From positions 730,882 to 794,881 of the forward strand of contig NZ_KQ976354.1 of NCBI RefSeq assembly GCF_000346485.2: a stretch of DNA of 64,000 nt, written 5' to 3'. The notes beneath the pieces were generated by a model, which was not told where the DNA came from, made no database searches, and was given only the letters and a program-made list of their open reading frames with translations. Position 1 is the stretch's first letter. Every line of letters begins with the position of its first letter. Positions 54,935-63,965 of the stretch are shown here, in pieces. A program made the position numbers and the translations under genes. Source of the stretch: Scytonema hofmannii PCC 7110 (GTDB lineage Bacteria > Cyanobacteriota > Cyanobacteriia > Cyanobacteriales > Nostocaceae).

Positions 54935-56440
54935 ATGGTATCGACACAGTCTACTGGGGTTCAATATTCTGGTAGTAAATATTTACCACAAGCAAGTCGT
55001 GAAAGCACAGACATTTCACCAAACCAGGAACTTTTACCGCTGAGTGCTAGAATTAACAGTCGCGATTGCCTGGAAATAGGCGGTTGTGATGTTACTACCA
55101 TTATTCAGCAGTTTGGTTCACCATTATATATTTTAGATGAAGAGACCTTACGCACCGCTTGTCGCCAATATCGCGACAGTTTTAAGCGGTACTATAAAGG
55201 TGAATCTCAAGTTATTTACGCATCAAAGGCGTGGAGTTGCATGTCTGTTTGTGCGATCGTTGCTTCAGAAGGTTTGGGAATAGATGTAGTCTCAGGGGGT
55301 GAACTCCATACCGCTTTGACTGCGGGTGTGAGTCCTGACAAAATATACTTCCATGGTAATAATAAATCTCGCGAAGAATTAATTTTTGCCATTAAGTCAA
55401 ACTGCACCATTGTTGTAGATAACTGGTATGAATTGCAAACCCTTGTTGAGTTGGGATTTTCGACAGCCGATTCTGAATTGAAACCCACTGATGAACAATC
55501 CCCACTCGCCACTCGCCACTCGCCACTCGCCACTCCCCATTACCCCTTATCCCCAGAGGGGGCCCCACCTTCCCCAATTCCCATCATGCTTCGGCTGACA
55601 CCGGGAATAGAATGCCACACTCACGAATACATTCGTACAGGACATTTGGATAGCAAATTTGGATTCGATCCGAATGAAATTGACGAGTTGTTTACCTTTG
55701 TCAGCCAACAATCAGGTTTAAACTGCGTGGGTTTACACGCTCACATTGGGTCTCAAATTTTTGAACGCCAACCCCATCAGGATCTAGCGGCTGTTATGGT
55801 GCAGTGGATAAGTAAAGCAGCCCGGTATGGTTTAGCCGTGAAAGAGTTAAATGTAGGCGGTGGTTTGGGAATTAAGTACATCGAATCAGACGATCCACCT
55901 AGCATTGAGGAGTGGGTTCAACCAATTTGCGAAGTCATTCAATCCGCTTGTGCTGTAGAAAACTTACCTTTGCCAAAGCTCATCTCCGAACCAGGGCGTT
56001 CTCTGATCGGTTCCTCATGTGTCACAGCTTACACCATCGGCTCATCTAAAGTTGTTCCTGAAGTCCGTAATTATGTATCCGTTGATGGGGGTATGTCTGA
56101 TAATCCCCGTCCAATTACATACCAGTCCATCTACCGTGCAGTAGTTGCCAATCGGATGTCCAGTCCGCTTACAGAAATTGTGACAATTGCCGGAAAACAC
56201 TGTGAATCTGGGGATATTGTAATAAAGGATGCCCATCTGCCAAAAAATCAATCAGGGGATATTCTCGTAGTAATGGCAACTGGTGCTTACAATTACAGTA
56301 TGGCATCTAACTACAATCGCTTGCCTCGACCTGCAGCTGTTGTAGTAGCGAATGGCGAAGCAAATTTGATTTTGCGACGCGAAACTTATCAAGATTTAAT
56401 TCGACAAGATTGCCTACCGGAAAGATTAAAAGAAGGATAA
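54935..56440 (+). CDS. lysA: Diaminopimelate decarboxylase with repeat-encoded insert
   Basis: A 501-residue PLP enzyme for the last step of lysine synthesis (meso-diaminopimelate to lysine). Fold-type III signatures: PLP-binding Lys98 in VIYASKAWS, GIDVVSGGELHTAL, LHAHIGSQIF, VGGGLGIKY and EPGRSLIGSS, with the C-terminal CESGDIV and MATGAYNYSMASNYN. Residues about 177-213 (TADSELKPTDEQSPLATRHS and on) are an extra loop largely encoded by tandem CACTCGC units. The loop lies between beta-barrel strands and probably protrudes. The reading frame remains open, so the enzyme is likely functional. Confidence 0.93.
   Translation: MVSTQSTGVQYSGSKYLPQASRESTDISPNQELLPLSARINSRDCLEIGGCDVTTIIQQFGSPLYILDEETLRTACRQYRDSFKRYYKGESQVIYASKAWSCMSVCAIVASEGLGIDVVSGGELHTALTAGVSPDKIYFHGNNKSREELIFAIKSNCTIVVDNWYELQTLVELGFSTADSELKPTDEQSPLATRHSPLATPHYPLSPEGAPPSPIPIMLRLTPGIECHTHEYIRTGHLDSKFGFDPNEIDELFTFVSQQSGLNCVGLHAHIGSQIFERQPHQDLAAVMVQWISKAARYGLAVKELNVGGGLGIKYIESDDPPSIEEWVQPICEVIQSACAVENLPLPKLISEPGRSLIGSSCVTAYTIGSSKVVPEVRNYVSVDGGMSDNPRPITYQSIYRAVVANRMSSPLTEIVTIAGKHCESGDIVIKDAHLPKNQSGDILVVMATGAYNYSMASNYNRLPRPAAVVVANGEANLILRRETYQDLIRQDCLPERLKEG
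55503..55530 (+). repeat. Four CACTCGC heptamers inside lysA
   Basis: Exact 7-base tandem units within the coding frame, flanked by CACTCCC variants. They encode a Pro/Leu/Ala/Thr/His-rich loop. Because 28 bases is not a multiple of three, frame was kept by the flanking sequence. Confidence 0.85.
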
Positions 56441-56599
56441 AAGATATCAGGATGAAGTATAAAGGAGCGAGGATGAAAGAAAGGATGAAGAATAAAGGAG
56501 CAAAATTTTATACCTTACACTTCATTATTCATACTTTAGCCGACCCACTGAATACTTCATCCGACCTACTGAATACTTGATACTTTCACGCCAGATATC

Positions 56600-57532
56600 A
56601 TGGGAGATTGGTGGAAGCAATGGCTGACAGTTTTATGGTCACAGGCCTTGCTAGTTCAGACTCTGGATATTCTGTTAGTACTGGCGCTGACGTACATGAT
56701 ACTAGTTATTATTAGTGAGCGCCGGACACTGTGGATGGTGCGGGGATTCATCATTTTGATGTTGGCATCAGCCATCAGTGGCAGACTGGAGTTACATTTG
56801 TTGAATTTTGTATTAGAAAAGTTAGTGATTGGCTGTGCTGTCGCAATGGCGGTTGCTCTTCAGTCAGAGTTTCGCCGATTTTTAGAACAATTGGGAAGAG
56901 GCGAATTCAAGCAACTTTTCCAACCGTCCCGTCTGGCGGTTCCGAAGTCTGATAGTGTAATTGATGAAATTGTCGATGCTATTAAAGAGCTATCGAAAAA
57001 CCGGATTGGAGCTTTGCTGATTTTGGAAACGACCGGTCCAATTGACGAACGGGATTTTTCTGTACCGGGAGTCAAGCTGAATGCGGAGGTTTCTAAAGAA
57101 CTTATACAGACTATTTTTCAGCCAAAAACTCTCCTCCACGATGGGGCAACCTTAATTCGTGGTTCGCGGATTGTGTCATCAGGTATTATTCTACCTCTTT
57201 CAGGACGTACTGCCTCGCGCCAGTTGGGAACACGCCACCGTGCAGCGATGGGAATCACTGAACGGGTTGAAAATTGCATCTGTGTTGTCGTATCAGAAGA
57301 AACGGGTTCCATTTCTCTAGCAGAACGGGGAACTCTCAATAGACCTCTGACCATTACAAAGCTGAAAGAGTCCTTAGAGGATCAATTTTCTCCCACCGTG
57401 GATCGGGAAGCGGTTGCTCCTGGTTTGTTAAGTTTAGGTCGTCAAATAAGTCGTCAGATTCAAAGTAAAGCAATCTCACCCATTTTACGTTTACTGGGAT
57501 TACCATCGACCGCTTCGCGAGATAAAAAATGA
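56600..57532 (+). CDS. cdaA: Diadenylate cyclase (c-di-AMP synthase), CdaA type
   Basis: A 310-residue enzyme condensing two ATP into the second messenger c-di-AMP. Three N-terminal membrane helices ([46 protein letters not shown]) precede the DAC domain (about 100-270) with [21 protein letters not shown] and the [10 protein letters not shown] active-site motif. The C-terminal tail is Ser/Arg-rich. Its TGA overlaps the ATG of uppS by four bases, so the two are co-translated. c-di-AMP commonly controls K+ and osmolyte balance; cyanobacteria use it in night survival. Confidence 0.93.
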   Translation: MGDWWKQWLTVLWSQALLVQTLDILLVLALTYMILVIISERRTLWMVRGFIILMLASAISGRLELHLLNFVLEKLVIGCAVAMAVALQSEFRRFLEQLGRGEFKQLFQPSRLAVPKSDSVIDEIVDAIKELSKNRIGALLILETTGPIDERDFSVPGVKLNAEVSKELIQTIFQPKTLLHDGATLIRGSRIVSSGIILPLSGRTASRQLGTRHRAAMGITERVENCICVVVSEETGSISLAERGTLNRPLTITKLKESLEDQFSPTVDREAVAPGLLSLGRQISRQIQSKAISPILRLLGLPSTASRDKK

Positions 57533-58278
57533 CAGCACAACACACTGAACTGCGAAATTTGCCCCCTGATTTAAAACAAGAATTCTTACCCAAGCACGTT
57601 GCGGTGATTATGGATGGCAATGGTCGATGGGCTAAGCGTCAAGGTTTACCCCGTATTATGGGTCACAAGCGAGGAGTTGATGCTTTAAAAGATTTGCTTC
57701 GTTGCTGTAAAGACTGGGGAATTCAAGCGTTAACAGCTTATGCTTTTTCAACAGAAAATTGGGGAAGACCTAGCGAAGAAGTCGATTTCTTGATGACTCT
57801 ATTTCAACGGGTTCTGCGCCAAGAACTGCGGGAAATGCTAGAGGAAAATGTTCAAATTAGATTCGTAGGCAATTTGGGTGTTTTACCAAAAGCTCTCCAA
57901 GAAGAAATTTCCCGTTCAATGGAACAAACAAAGGATAATTTCAGCATTAAATTTACTGTAGCGACAAATTATGGAGGGAGGCAAGAGATTATACAGGCGT
58001 GTCGTTCAATTGCTAATAAAGTACAGCAAGGTTTGCTGCAACCAGATGAAATTGATGAAGCTATATTTGAACACCATCTTTACACTACCGGAATTTGCGA
58101 TCCCGATTTATTGATTCGTACCAGTGGAGAAATGCGGGTTTCCAATTTTCTTCTCTGGCAAATTGCTTATGCAGAAATTTATATAACAGAAACTCTTTGG
58201 CCTGATTTTAACCGCAATGAATTTCATCGCGCCCTTTGTGCCTATCAACAAAGGGAACGGAGGTTTGGGAAAATCTAA
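57529..58278 (+). CDS. uppS: Isoprenyl transferase (undecaprenyl diphosphate synthase)
   Basis: A 249-residue cis-prenyltransferase that elongates farnesyl diphosphate with IPP to make the lipid carrier of peptidoglycan synthesis. All conserved regions are present: [20 protein letters not shown] (catalytic Asp), [26 protein letters not shown], the basic/aromatic YGGRQEI and the C-terminal [20 protein letters not shown] followed by AYAEIYIT. Length is normal. It overlaps cdaA by 4 bases (ATGA), an operon typical of many cyanobacteria. Confidence 0.95.
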   Translation: MTAQHTELRNLPPDLKQEFLPKHVAVIMDGNGRWAKRQGLPRIMGHKRGVDALKDLLRCCKDWGIQALTAYAFSTENWGRPSEEVDFLMTLFQRVLRQELREMLEENVQIRFVGNLGVLPKALQEEISRSMEQTKDNFSIKFTVATNYGGRQEIIQACRSIANKVQQGLLQPDEIDEAIFEHHLYTTGICDPDLLIRTSGEMRVSNFLLWQIAYAEIYITETLWPDFNRNEFHRALCAYQQRERRFGKI

Positions 58279-58360
58279 GAATTTTGGATTTTGGATTTGC
58301 GATTTTGGATTCAAAACAAAAATCAATCCAAAATCTAAAATCTAAAATCCAAAATCACTA
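58279..58360. repeat. GGATTTT / CCAAAATC repeats between uppS and the DUF3143 gene
   Basis: GGATTTTGGATTT-type units are followed by CCAAAATCTAAAATC units in the opposite sense, forming an imperfect palindrome between two convergent genes. It could act as a bidirectional transcription stop. Confidence 0.75.
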
Positions 58361-58630
58361 AGGTCCAGAAAAAACTGCTCGTTCCACATCTTGTCGGCTG
58401 AGAGAATACTTGAATGCACGTTGGATGTCTTGCCCATCTTCTCCTGCTGCAATATACCGTACTATAATTTGTTCTATATCTAACCAGAGTTCGGCTTGCC
58501 AAGCTGATCGCTGCACGTGCCAGCAATGCAGTTGGGTTTCATCTTGCTGACAGCCTTGTTCTTTTAACCAATGCTCAATCTGAGGAAGAGGGTGATTGTA
58601 TAAGGGAGTATTAGGAGTAGGAAAAGACAT
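58358..58630 (-). CDS. DUF3143 family protein
   Basis: A 90-residue cyanobacterial protein. TPLYNHPLPQIEHWLKEQGC, CWHVQRSAWQAELWLDIEQI and the C-terminal AFKYSLSRQDVERAVFSGP match the DUF3143 pattern, a family found almost only in cyanobacteria and of unknown function. The C-terminal half reads like a compact alpha/beta domain. It is 68 bases downstream of a J-protein gene on the same strand, a pairing worth noting. Confidence 0.85.
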   Translation of the reverse strand: MSFPTPNTPLYNHPLPQIEHWLKEQGCQQDETQLHCWHVQRSAWQAELWLDIEQIIVRYIAAGEDGQDIQRAFKYSLSRQDVERAVFSGP

Positions 58631-58698
58631 AGGTAAGGATGAATGATGAAGGATAAAGGATGAATGCTGAATGATGATTTTGTTTCATAATTCATAAT

Positions 58699-59154
58699 TT
58701 AAAAAGCAGCTTCGCCACGGGTTAAGCCAATAGCAATTGCTAATAGCAAACAACCTATAAGTGTTAAACCCAGAATAAACAAAGCAAAAATTTCCCCTGC
58801 GGAGAGAGGGCGATCGCTTGCGTCTAGATAAGTGGATTTAGACCAGTCGTAAGACTTGGAGACAGGATGGTTTAAGTCAGTGGGCGCTTGAATCACCCCA
58901 AAGCGCAAGTACCCTATTTTGAGATCGTAACTAAACCGTCGTTCTGGATTGCTGAGGGTGGCGTAAGCCTCGTTAAGTTGCTGAAATTTAGCTGTCGCTA
59001 AAGCAGCAGGTAGACTTGTTGTATCTGGGTGGTAACACTTACTCAGTTCCCGGTAAGCGCGACGGATTTCAATCGCTGATGCCGAGGGATGCAGTCCTAA
59101 CAGTGAGTAATATGTCGGCTTGCTGCTTTGTTGGATTACCCCGTTCTGATTCAC
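58699..59154 (-). CDS. Membrane-anchored J-domain protein
   Basis: A 151-residue co-chaperone. The J domain (about 12-75) includes YYSLLGLHPSASAIEIRRAY, the invariant HPD (KCYHPDTTS), and KFQQLNEAYATLSNPERRF. There is no Gly/Phe or zinc-finger region. One membrane helix at the C-terminus (about 122-145, IFALFILGLTLIGCLLLAIA) anchors it with the J domain in the cytoplasm, where it would recruit an Hsp70 to a membrane site. Two further chaperone genes (dnaJ, dnaK) lie just upstream on the same strand. Confidence 0.88.
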   Translation of the reverse strand: MNQNGVIQQSSKPTYYSLLGLHPSASAIEIRRAYRELSKCYHPDTTSLPAALATAKFQQLNEAYATLSNPERRFSYDLKIGYLRFGVIQAPTDLNHPVSKSYDWSKSTYLDASDRPLSAGEIFALFILGLTLIGCLLLAIAIGLTRGEAAF

Positions 59155-59259
59155 GGCTCTTGAGTCTCATAGCATTCAATGCGTTTTTTTATTCTAAACC
59201 GACAAACCGATTTAGACCTAACGCTCAACATTCAGATTTCCAAAATTATAATTACTAGT

Positions 59260-59316
59260 TCACTGGTAAACATCGCGTCGATCACAAATTTGAAGAACTG
59301 TAACGGTATAATTCAT
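59260..59316 (-). pseudogene. 18-codon remnant of a RelE-type toxin
   Basis: The short frame starts with an ATG overlapping the antitoxin TGA (TTATGA), exactly as a coupled toxin gene would, but reads only MNYTVTVLQICDRRDVYQ before its stop. TVTVLxIxxRRDVY is the usual C-terminal end of RelE/ParE toxins, so an internal in-frame deletion has removed nearly all of the toxin. Assignment rests on this short motif and the position. Confidence 0.55.
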
Positions 59317-59516
59317 AACCGATCTCGCTCAATTTCAGCAATTGCTTGCTCGAATGAGATCGCTTGGTCATTAGAAGCCTTAGCGGCATCATAAGCGCGA
59401 ATGCATTCTAATTCTTCTAATTCTTCAAGCATTTGGTGATACTCTGTTACATCCAGAATAACTCCAATCCGATTACCGCTATCGTCTATTATGTATTTTT
59501 CTTTTAATTTGTTCAT
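59313..59516 (-). CDS. Antitoxin of a RelE-type pair (toxin deleted)
   Basis: A 67-residue protein: KEKYIIDDSGNRIGVILDVT, then EYHQMLEELEELECIRAYDA and a charged tail SFEQAIAEIERDRL. This layout (beta N-terminus for DNA binding, helical toxin-binding tail) is typical of cyanobacterial Phd/RelB-like antitoxins. The ATG before NKLKEK is chosen; an upstream in-frame start adds ten residues. Its toxin partner is reduced to an 18-codon stub, so it is an orphan here. Confidence 0.75.
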   Translation of the reverse strand: MNKLKEKYIIDDSGNRIGVILDVTEYHQMLEELEELECIRAYDAAKASNDQAISFEQAIAEIERDRL

Positions 59517-59605
59517 TTTCGGCAAATTATTAGTGTAAATACTCAATACTCAAGGCTCATTGTCACGAGTTTTGGAGTACGCATTTCCGCTTCTAGCCCT
59601 CTGGA

Positions 59606-60595
59606 CTACTTTAGTAAATCGGCACGGGGTTTAAAATTTTCCAGTTGCCGTAACTTTTCGTAGAGTTCGCGTTCTTGCTGGGTGATATTTTTGGGAGCCA
59701 CAATTTGAATTTCTACAAGTTGGTCGCCACGTTCGCCGTTTTCTTTAGGATATCCTTTTTGAGCAAGGCGAAAACGCTGACCCGATCGCACTCCTGAAGG
59801 AATCGACATTTTCACCAGTCCATCTAGAGTTGGTGCTTCTATCTGTCCTCCCAAAACTGCTTCGGTAGGGGTGACTGGTACTTGGCAGAGGATGTTTGAT
59901 CCCTCTACCTTAAACAGGGTGTGGGGGTCAACCGTAATTTTTAAATATAAATCGCCTCCATTGATACCTTGATTTTTGAGGCGAATTGTTTGACCTGTAA
60001 CCATACCTGATGGCATACTCACTTCTAGCGATCGCCCATCTTCCAAACGAATTCTCTCAGTTCCACCCCTGTAAGCTTTCTCTAATGGTAAGGTCAATCT
60101 TGCTTCTATATCTCGACGACTGGGGCGGGAGTTGACTGTAACGTATTCTTTTGTTCTTGGGCTGCGGAATGGATCGCTGTCAGTATTATTGGTAGAGGTG
60201 CCATTCCTGTCTCTGCGCGCCCCAACACCAATGACTTGATTAATAAAACTATCAAATTCAGAATAATTACCAAAGTCTACCTTTTCATTACTTGAGCGAC
60301 CGTTAGAACGGGTATCGCTCCAACGCTTATCTTGTGGTGCTTGTTTATCAAAACCTTTTTGTTTCCAAAAGCGACTAAACTGGTCATATTGTGCTCGTTT
60401 TGTGGTATCTGAAAGAACTTCGTATGCCTCTCCAATGACCTTAAATTTTTCTTCTGCTGCTTTGTTTCCCGGATTCAGGTCTGGATGATACTGTCGCGCT
60501 AATCGTCGGTAATTCTTTTTAATTTCTTCATTTGAGGCATCTTTAGTGACTCCCAAAATCTCGTAGTAATCTCGAAAGTTCTGCAAATTCTGCAT
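59606..60595 (-). CDS. dnaJ: DnaJ/CbpA-type co-chaperone (J domain plus C-terminal substrate domains)
   Basis: A 329-residue type II Hsp40. The J domain has [20 protein letters not shown] and the HPD in [17 protein letters not shown] Ser/Arg/Asn-rich linker (about 70-150) lacks the CxxCxGxG zinc repeats of type I DnaJ. The C-terminal peptide-binding domains follow ([59 protein letters not shown]). It lies about 200 bases downstream of dnaK on the same strand and presumably partners that Hsp70. Confidence 0.92.
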   Translation of the reverse strand: MQNLQNFRDYYEILGVTKDASNEEIKKNYRRLARQYHPDLNPGNKAAEEKFKVIGEAYEVLSDTTKRAQYDQFSRFWKQKGFDKQAPQDKRWSDTRSNGRSSNEKVDFGNYSEFDSFINQVIGVGARRDRNGTSTNNTDSDPFRSPRTKEYVTVNSRPSRRDIEARLTLPLEKAYRGGTERIRLEDGRSLEVSMPSGMVTGQTIRLKNQGINGGDLYLKITVDPHTLFKVEGSNILCQVPVTPTEAVLGGQIEAPTLDGLVKMSIPSGVRSGQRFRLAQKGYPKENGERGDQLVEIQIVAPKNITQQERELYEKLRQLENFKPRADLLK

Positions 60596-60751
60596 AATAA
60601 TATTTTAATTTAGATTTTTAACGGTTATTCATTCACTATTGAACTACATACTTACCTAATACAAATTTCCTATAGTCAAATCCGCATATTGACTCAACTA
60701 TAGGTTTTTCCTTCAAATTAAAGCTAACTAGTCAGGAGCGTCATTTGCACT

Positions 60752-60793
60752 GGTCACTGGTCACTGGTCACTGGTCACTGGTCACTGGTCACT
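60752..60793. repeat. Six tandem GGTCACT heptamers after dnaK
   Basis: Six exact units ending two bases before the dnaK stop codon (minus strand), in the dnaK-dnaJ gap. Same family as CAGTGAC at 5505 and 54221. Confidence 0.9.
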
Positions 60794-60795
60794 GA

Positions 60796-62919
60796 TTACA
60801 ACCAATCGTCATCATCATCCCAGTTATCTTGGTAGCTAGGACGAGACTTGCGAGAAGAACCACTGTCATAGGAGGAACGACCACCTCTGTCGTAGGAAGC
60901 GCGATCGTAGTCCCTACCGCCATAGTCTTTATTACCATAGTCCCTACCGCCATAGTCTTTATTACCATAGTCCCTACTACCACCATAGTCCCTACCACCG
61001 GAGTCTCTGCCATAGTAATCGCGATCGCGATCCCGTTCTTTTTCTTTATCGCCAGTAAAGATTTCACGGATAGTACCAAACAAGTCATCCTCTTCATCTT
61101 CAGCGTAGTACTGGCGAACTTCGCGGTTTAGATCGTACAGAGCATCTTGTAAGTCAGCGTATGCTTGGTCAATACCTCGGTCATCATTTGCTTGTAAACT
61201 CTCCCGTAGTTCTCGGCAAATATTATCAATTCTTTGGCGACGGTTGCGGGCAAATTGCATACCAAAATCCAACGCCACTTCTCTGAGTTGTCGTTCCGCC
61301 TGTAATATTAAGGCTTCAGATCGAGTCCGCTTTTCTACCCGTTCTTTACGCTGTCTGTCAACTTCCGAATATTTCTCAGCATCCTGAATTGCCTTCCTAA
61401 TTTCTCCCTCAGTTAGGGTAGAAGCACCTTGTATTGTGATACTTTGCTCTCGACCTGTAGTTCTATCCAGGGCTGTTACCTGTAAAATGCCGTTAGCATC
61501 TATATCAAAAGACACTTGAATTTGCGGAATTCCACGTGGTGCAGGTGGAATCCCATACAGCTTAAACCGTCCTAAAGACTTGTTATCAGATGCCATTTCT
61601 CGTTCGCCCTGAACGACATGAATTTCCACGCTGTTCTGGTTGTTGTCAGACGTTGAAAAAATGTCAGAGCGACGAACTGGTATAGTGGTGTTACGGGGAA
61701 TCAGTTTTTTCATCACGCCACCGATGGTTTCCAAACCCAGAGACAGAGGAGTTACATCAAGTAGAAGAACATCCTTAAACTCACCTGCCAAAATACCTGC
61801 TTGTATTGCTGCACCTACAGCAACAACTTCATCAGGATTGACATTTTGGTTAGGTTCTTTCCCAATCATTGCTCGCACGAGTTGCTGCACCATTGGCATC
61901 CGGGTAGAACCACCTACCAGTACTACTTCATCAATATCTGCAGGTGTCAAACCAGCATCTTTCATCGCTCGTTTAACGGGGATACGCACCCGCCCTAACA
62001 AGTCATCGCACAAACCTTCAAATTCAGAACGGCTGAGACGGGTTTCTAAATGGACGGGGCCATCTTCAGTTGAAGCGATAAATGGTAAATTGATGTCTGT
62101 AACGCTCACTGCTGAAAGTTCTATTTTGGCTTTCTCAGATGCTTCTAGCAGACGCTGCAAAGATTGTCGTTCTCGTCTTAAATCAACCCCTTCGGTTTCC
62201 AAGAATTTTTCTGCCAACCAATCTACGATTCTCTTATCAAAATCATTGCCACCGAGTTGTGTATCTCCACTTGTGGATTTGACTTCAAATACCCCATCGC
62301 CTACATCCAGAATTGAGACGTCAAAAGTACCACCGCCCAAGTCAAAAACGAGTATGGTTTGGTTGTCGTTGCGATCCATTCCATAAGCTAGGGATGCAGC
62401 CGTTGGTTCATTGAGAATTCGCAGGACTTCTAATCCCGCTATCCTTCCTGCATCTCGTGTTGCTTGGCGTTGAGAATCATTAAAATAGGCAGGTACGGTA
62501 ATCACTGCTCCCGTAACAGGTTCACCCAGGTATTTACTGGCATCTTCTGCCAGTTTCTTCAGCACCATTGCCGAAATTTCTTCTGGAGCATAGTCCTTGT
62601 TCATCCGGGGACAGGCAATCTTGATATTACCTAATTCGTCCTTGCGGATGGTGTAGGGAATGCGCTTTGATTCTGGGTTGAGTTCACCATACCTACGCCC
62701 AATGAAACGTTTGACGGCGAAAAAGGTATTTTGTGGGTTGAGGAGGGTTTGCCGTCGCGCCATTTGCCCGACAACTCTCTCGCCTTCTTTTGTGAAGCCA
62801 ACGACGGAGGGGGTTGTTCGCATTCCTTCTGCATTGGCAATCACCACCGGCTTGCCACCCTCCATGACGGCAACTACTGAGTTGGTTGTACCCAAGTCAA
62901 TGCCGACTACCTTGCCCAT
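60796..62919 (-). CDS. dnaK: Hsp70 chaperone DnaK with Tyr/Gly/Asp-rich tail
   Basis: A 707-residue Hsp70. The ATPase domain has [39 protein letters not shown] and [17 protein letters not shown]. The substrate domain follows ([40 protein letters not shown]). Instead of an EEVD-type end, the last about 75 residues are low-complexity [15 protein letters not shown] repeats closing with DDDDDW. Cyanobacteria have several DnaKs; the tail suggests a DnaK1/DnaK3-type paralogue rather than the main DnaK2. A 30-base duplication (60921-60980) encodes part of the tail. Confidence 0.93.
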   Translation of the reverse strand: MGKVVGIDLGTTNSVVAVMEGGKPVVIANAEGMRTTPSVVGFTKEGERVVGQMARRQTLLNPQNTFFAVKRFIGRRYGELNPESKRIPYTIRKDELGNIKIACPRMNKDYAPEEISAMVLKKLAEDASKYLGEPVTGAVITVPAYFNDSQRQATRDAGRIAGLEVLRILNEPTAASLAYGMDRNDNQTILVFDLGGGTFDVSILDVGDGVFEVKSTSGDTQLGGNDFDKRIVDWLAEKFLETEGVDLRRERQSLQRLLEASEKAKIELSAVSVTDINLPFIASTEDGPVHLETRLSRSEFEGLCDDLLGRVRIPVKRAMKDAGLTPADIDEVVLVGGSTRMPMVQQLVRAMIGKEPNQNVNPDEVVAVGAAIQAGILAGEFKDVLLLDVTPLSLGLETIGGVMKKLIPRNTTIPVRRSDIFSTSDNNQNSVEIHVVQGEREMASDNKSLGRFKLYGIPPAPRGIPQIQVSFDIDANGILQVTALDRTTGREQSITIQGASTLTEGEIRKAIQDAEKYSEVDRQRKERVEKRTRSEALILQAERQLREVALDFGMQFARNRRQRIDNICRELRESLQANDDRGIDQAYADLQDALYDLNREVRQYYAEDEEDDLFGTIREIFTGDKEKERDRDRDYYGRDSGGRDYGGSRDYGNKDYGGRDYGNKDYGGRDYDRASYDRGGRSSYDSGSSRKSRPSYQDNWDDDDDWL

Positions 62920-63038
62920 GCGTTCTTGTTCTCCTATAGTGTCTTATAAATTAATTTGTTTAGAACTAATGCTTGATTTATTGTATCTTGCAAGCTTTGA
63001 ATTACACGGTCAAACAGTGTCTCATACTCGTTAAGAAT

Positions 63039-63884
63039 GTGAATCTCAAGAATCAACTGGAAAACCACCTCACTTATATAGCCTGCGATCGCGATCCCTA
63101 TCTGGCAAGTGCCGGACATTTCTTCGTCCAAGAATACATTTGTCAACAATTTGCTCTCTGGGGAAGTGTGGAAATCCACACCTTTAGAGTTGGGGTCAAA
63201 ACCTGCAAAAATTTCATCTTAAATTTACCTGCTACTGATTCTGCTCAAGGAGATTTGCCACCCATTCTAATTGGTGCTCATTACGATGCAGTACCGGGAA
63301 CTCCCGGAGCTGATGATAATGCTACAGGTGTCGCAGTGCTGTTAGAATTGGCGAGAATGTTTACAACTCAGCCAGTAAAGTATCCTTTGCGACTAGTAGC
63401 GTTTGATATGGAAGAGTACGGCTTGTTAGGTAGTGCTGATTATGCAGCCAAGCTCAAGCAAGAACAGCAACCGCTACGCCTCATGATTTCTCTAGAAATG
63501 TTAGGTTACTGCGATCCAACACCAGGTTCCCAAGCTTACCCACCTCCTTTGGAAAAATTTTACCCAAATCGTGGTGATTTTATTGCTCTCATTGGTAATT
63601 GGCGGACAATTCGCGACGTAATTTCTCTAAGCCGCAGTATTCGCAAAGTGGGTGTCTCCAGCCAGTGGCTACCAGTACCAAATAGAGGTTTAATCGTTCC
63701 CCAAACAAGACGAAGCGACCATGCACCTTTTTGGGATGCTGGTTACCCAGCAATTATGGTAACAGACACGGCATTTATGCGGAATCCTCACTATCACAAA
63801 CCCAGTGATACTATTGCAACGTTGGATTTAGATTTTTTAACTGGGGTGTGTCAAGGTTTGGAAATAGGAATTCGGCGATTGTAA
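63039..63884 (+). CDS. M28-family zinc peptidase (aminopeptidase-like)
   Basis: A 281-residue metallopeptidase. Zinc-ligand motifs of the M28 fold are visible: IGAHYDAVPGTPGADDNATG (His and bridging Asp), FDMEEYGLLGS (catalytic and ligand Glu), SLEMLGYCD and the last His in the HYHKPSDT segment, with RRSDHAPFWDAGYPAIM before it. No signal peptide, so probably cytoplasmic. GTG at 63039 (NLKNQLENHLTYIA) is the most plausible start; the frame is open 22 codons upstream to 62973. Divergent from dnaK. Natural substrate not evident. Confidence 0.82.
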   Translation: MNLKNQLENHLTYIACDRDPYLASAGHFFVQEYICQQFALWGSVEIHTFRVGVKTCKNFILNLPATDSAQGDLPPILIGAHYDAVPGTPGADDNATGVAVLLELARMFTTQPVKYPLRLVAFDMEEYGLLGSADYAAKLKQEQQPLRLMISLEMLGYCDPTPGSQAYPPPLEKFYPNRGDFIALIGNWRTIRDVISLSRSIRKVGVSSQWLPVPNRGLIVPQTRRSDHAPFWDAGYPAIMVTDTAFMRNPHYHKPSDTIATLDLDFLTGVCQGLEIGIRRL

Positions 63885-63888
63885 AAAG

Positions 63889-63965
63889 GGTCACTGGTCA
63901 CTGGTCACTGGTCACTGGTCACTGGTCACTGGTCACTGGTCACTGGTCACTGGTCACTGGTCACT
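63889..63965. repeat. Eleven tandem GGTCACT heptamers
   Basis: The longest array of this family in the window: 77 bases, eleven exact copies, starting 4 bases after the peptidase stop codon. Purity suggests active slippage; copy number is likely to vary between isolates. Confidence 0.95.

Noticed and set aside
60829..61131. Thr/Val/Ile-rich open frame opposite the dnaK 3' end
   Set aside because: Antisense reading of the Tyr-Gly-Asp repeat tail of DnaK; no start signal and no family likeness.
61640..62386. 248-codon plus-strand open frame inside dnaK
   Set aside because: Antisense of a highly conserved Hsp70 domain; Ser/Thr/Arg composition typical of a shadow frame.
63889..63965. Heptamer arrays considered as CRISPR
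   Set aside because: Units are contiguous 7-base repeats with no unique spacers, and no cas genes are present.
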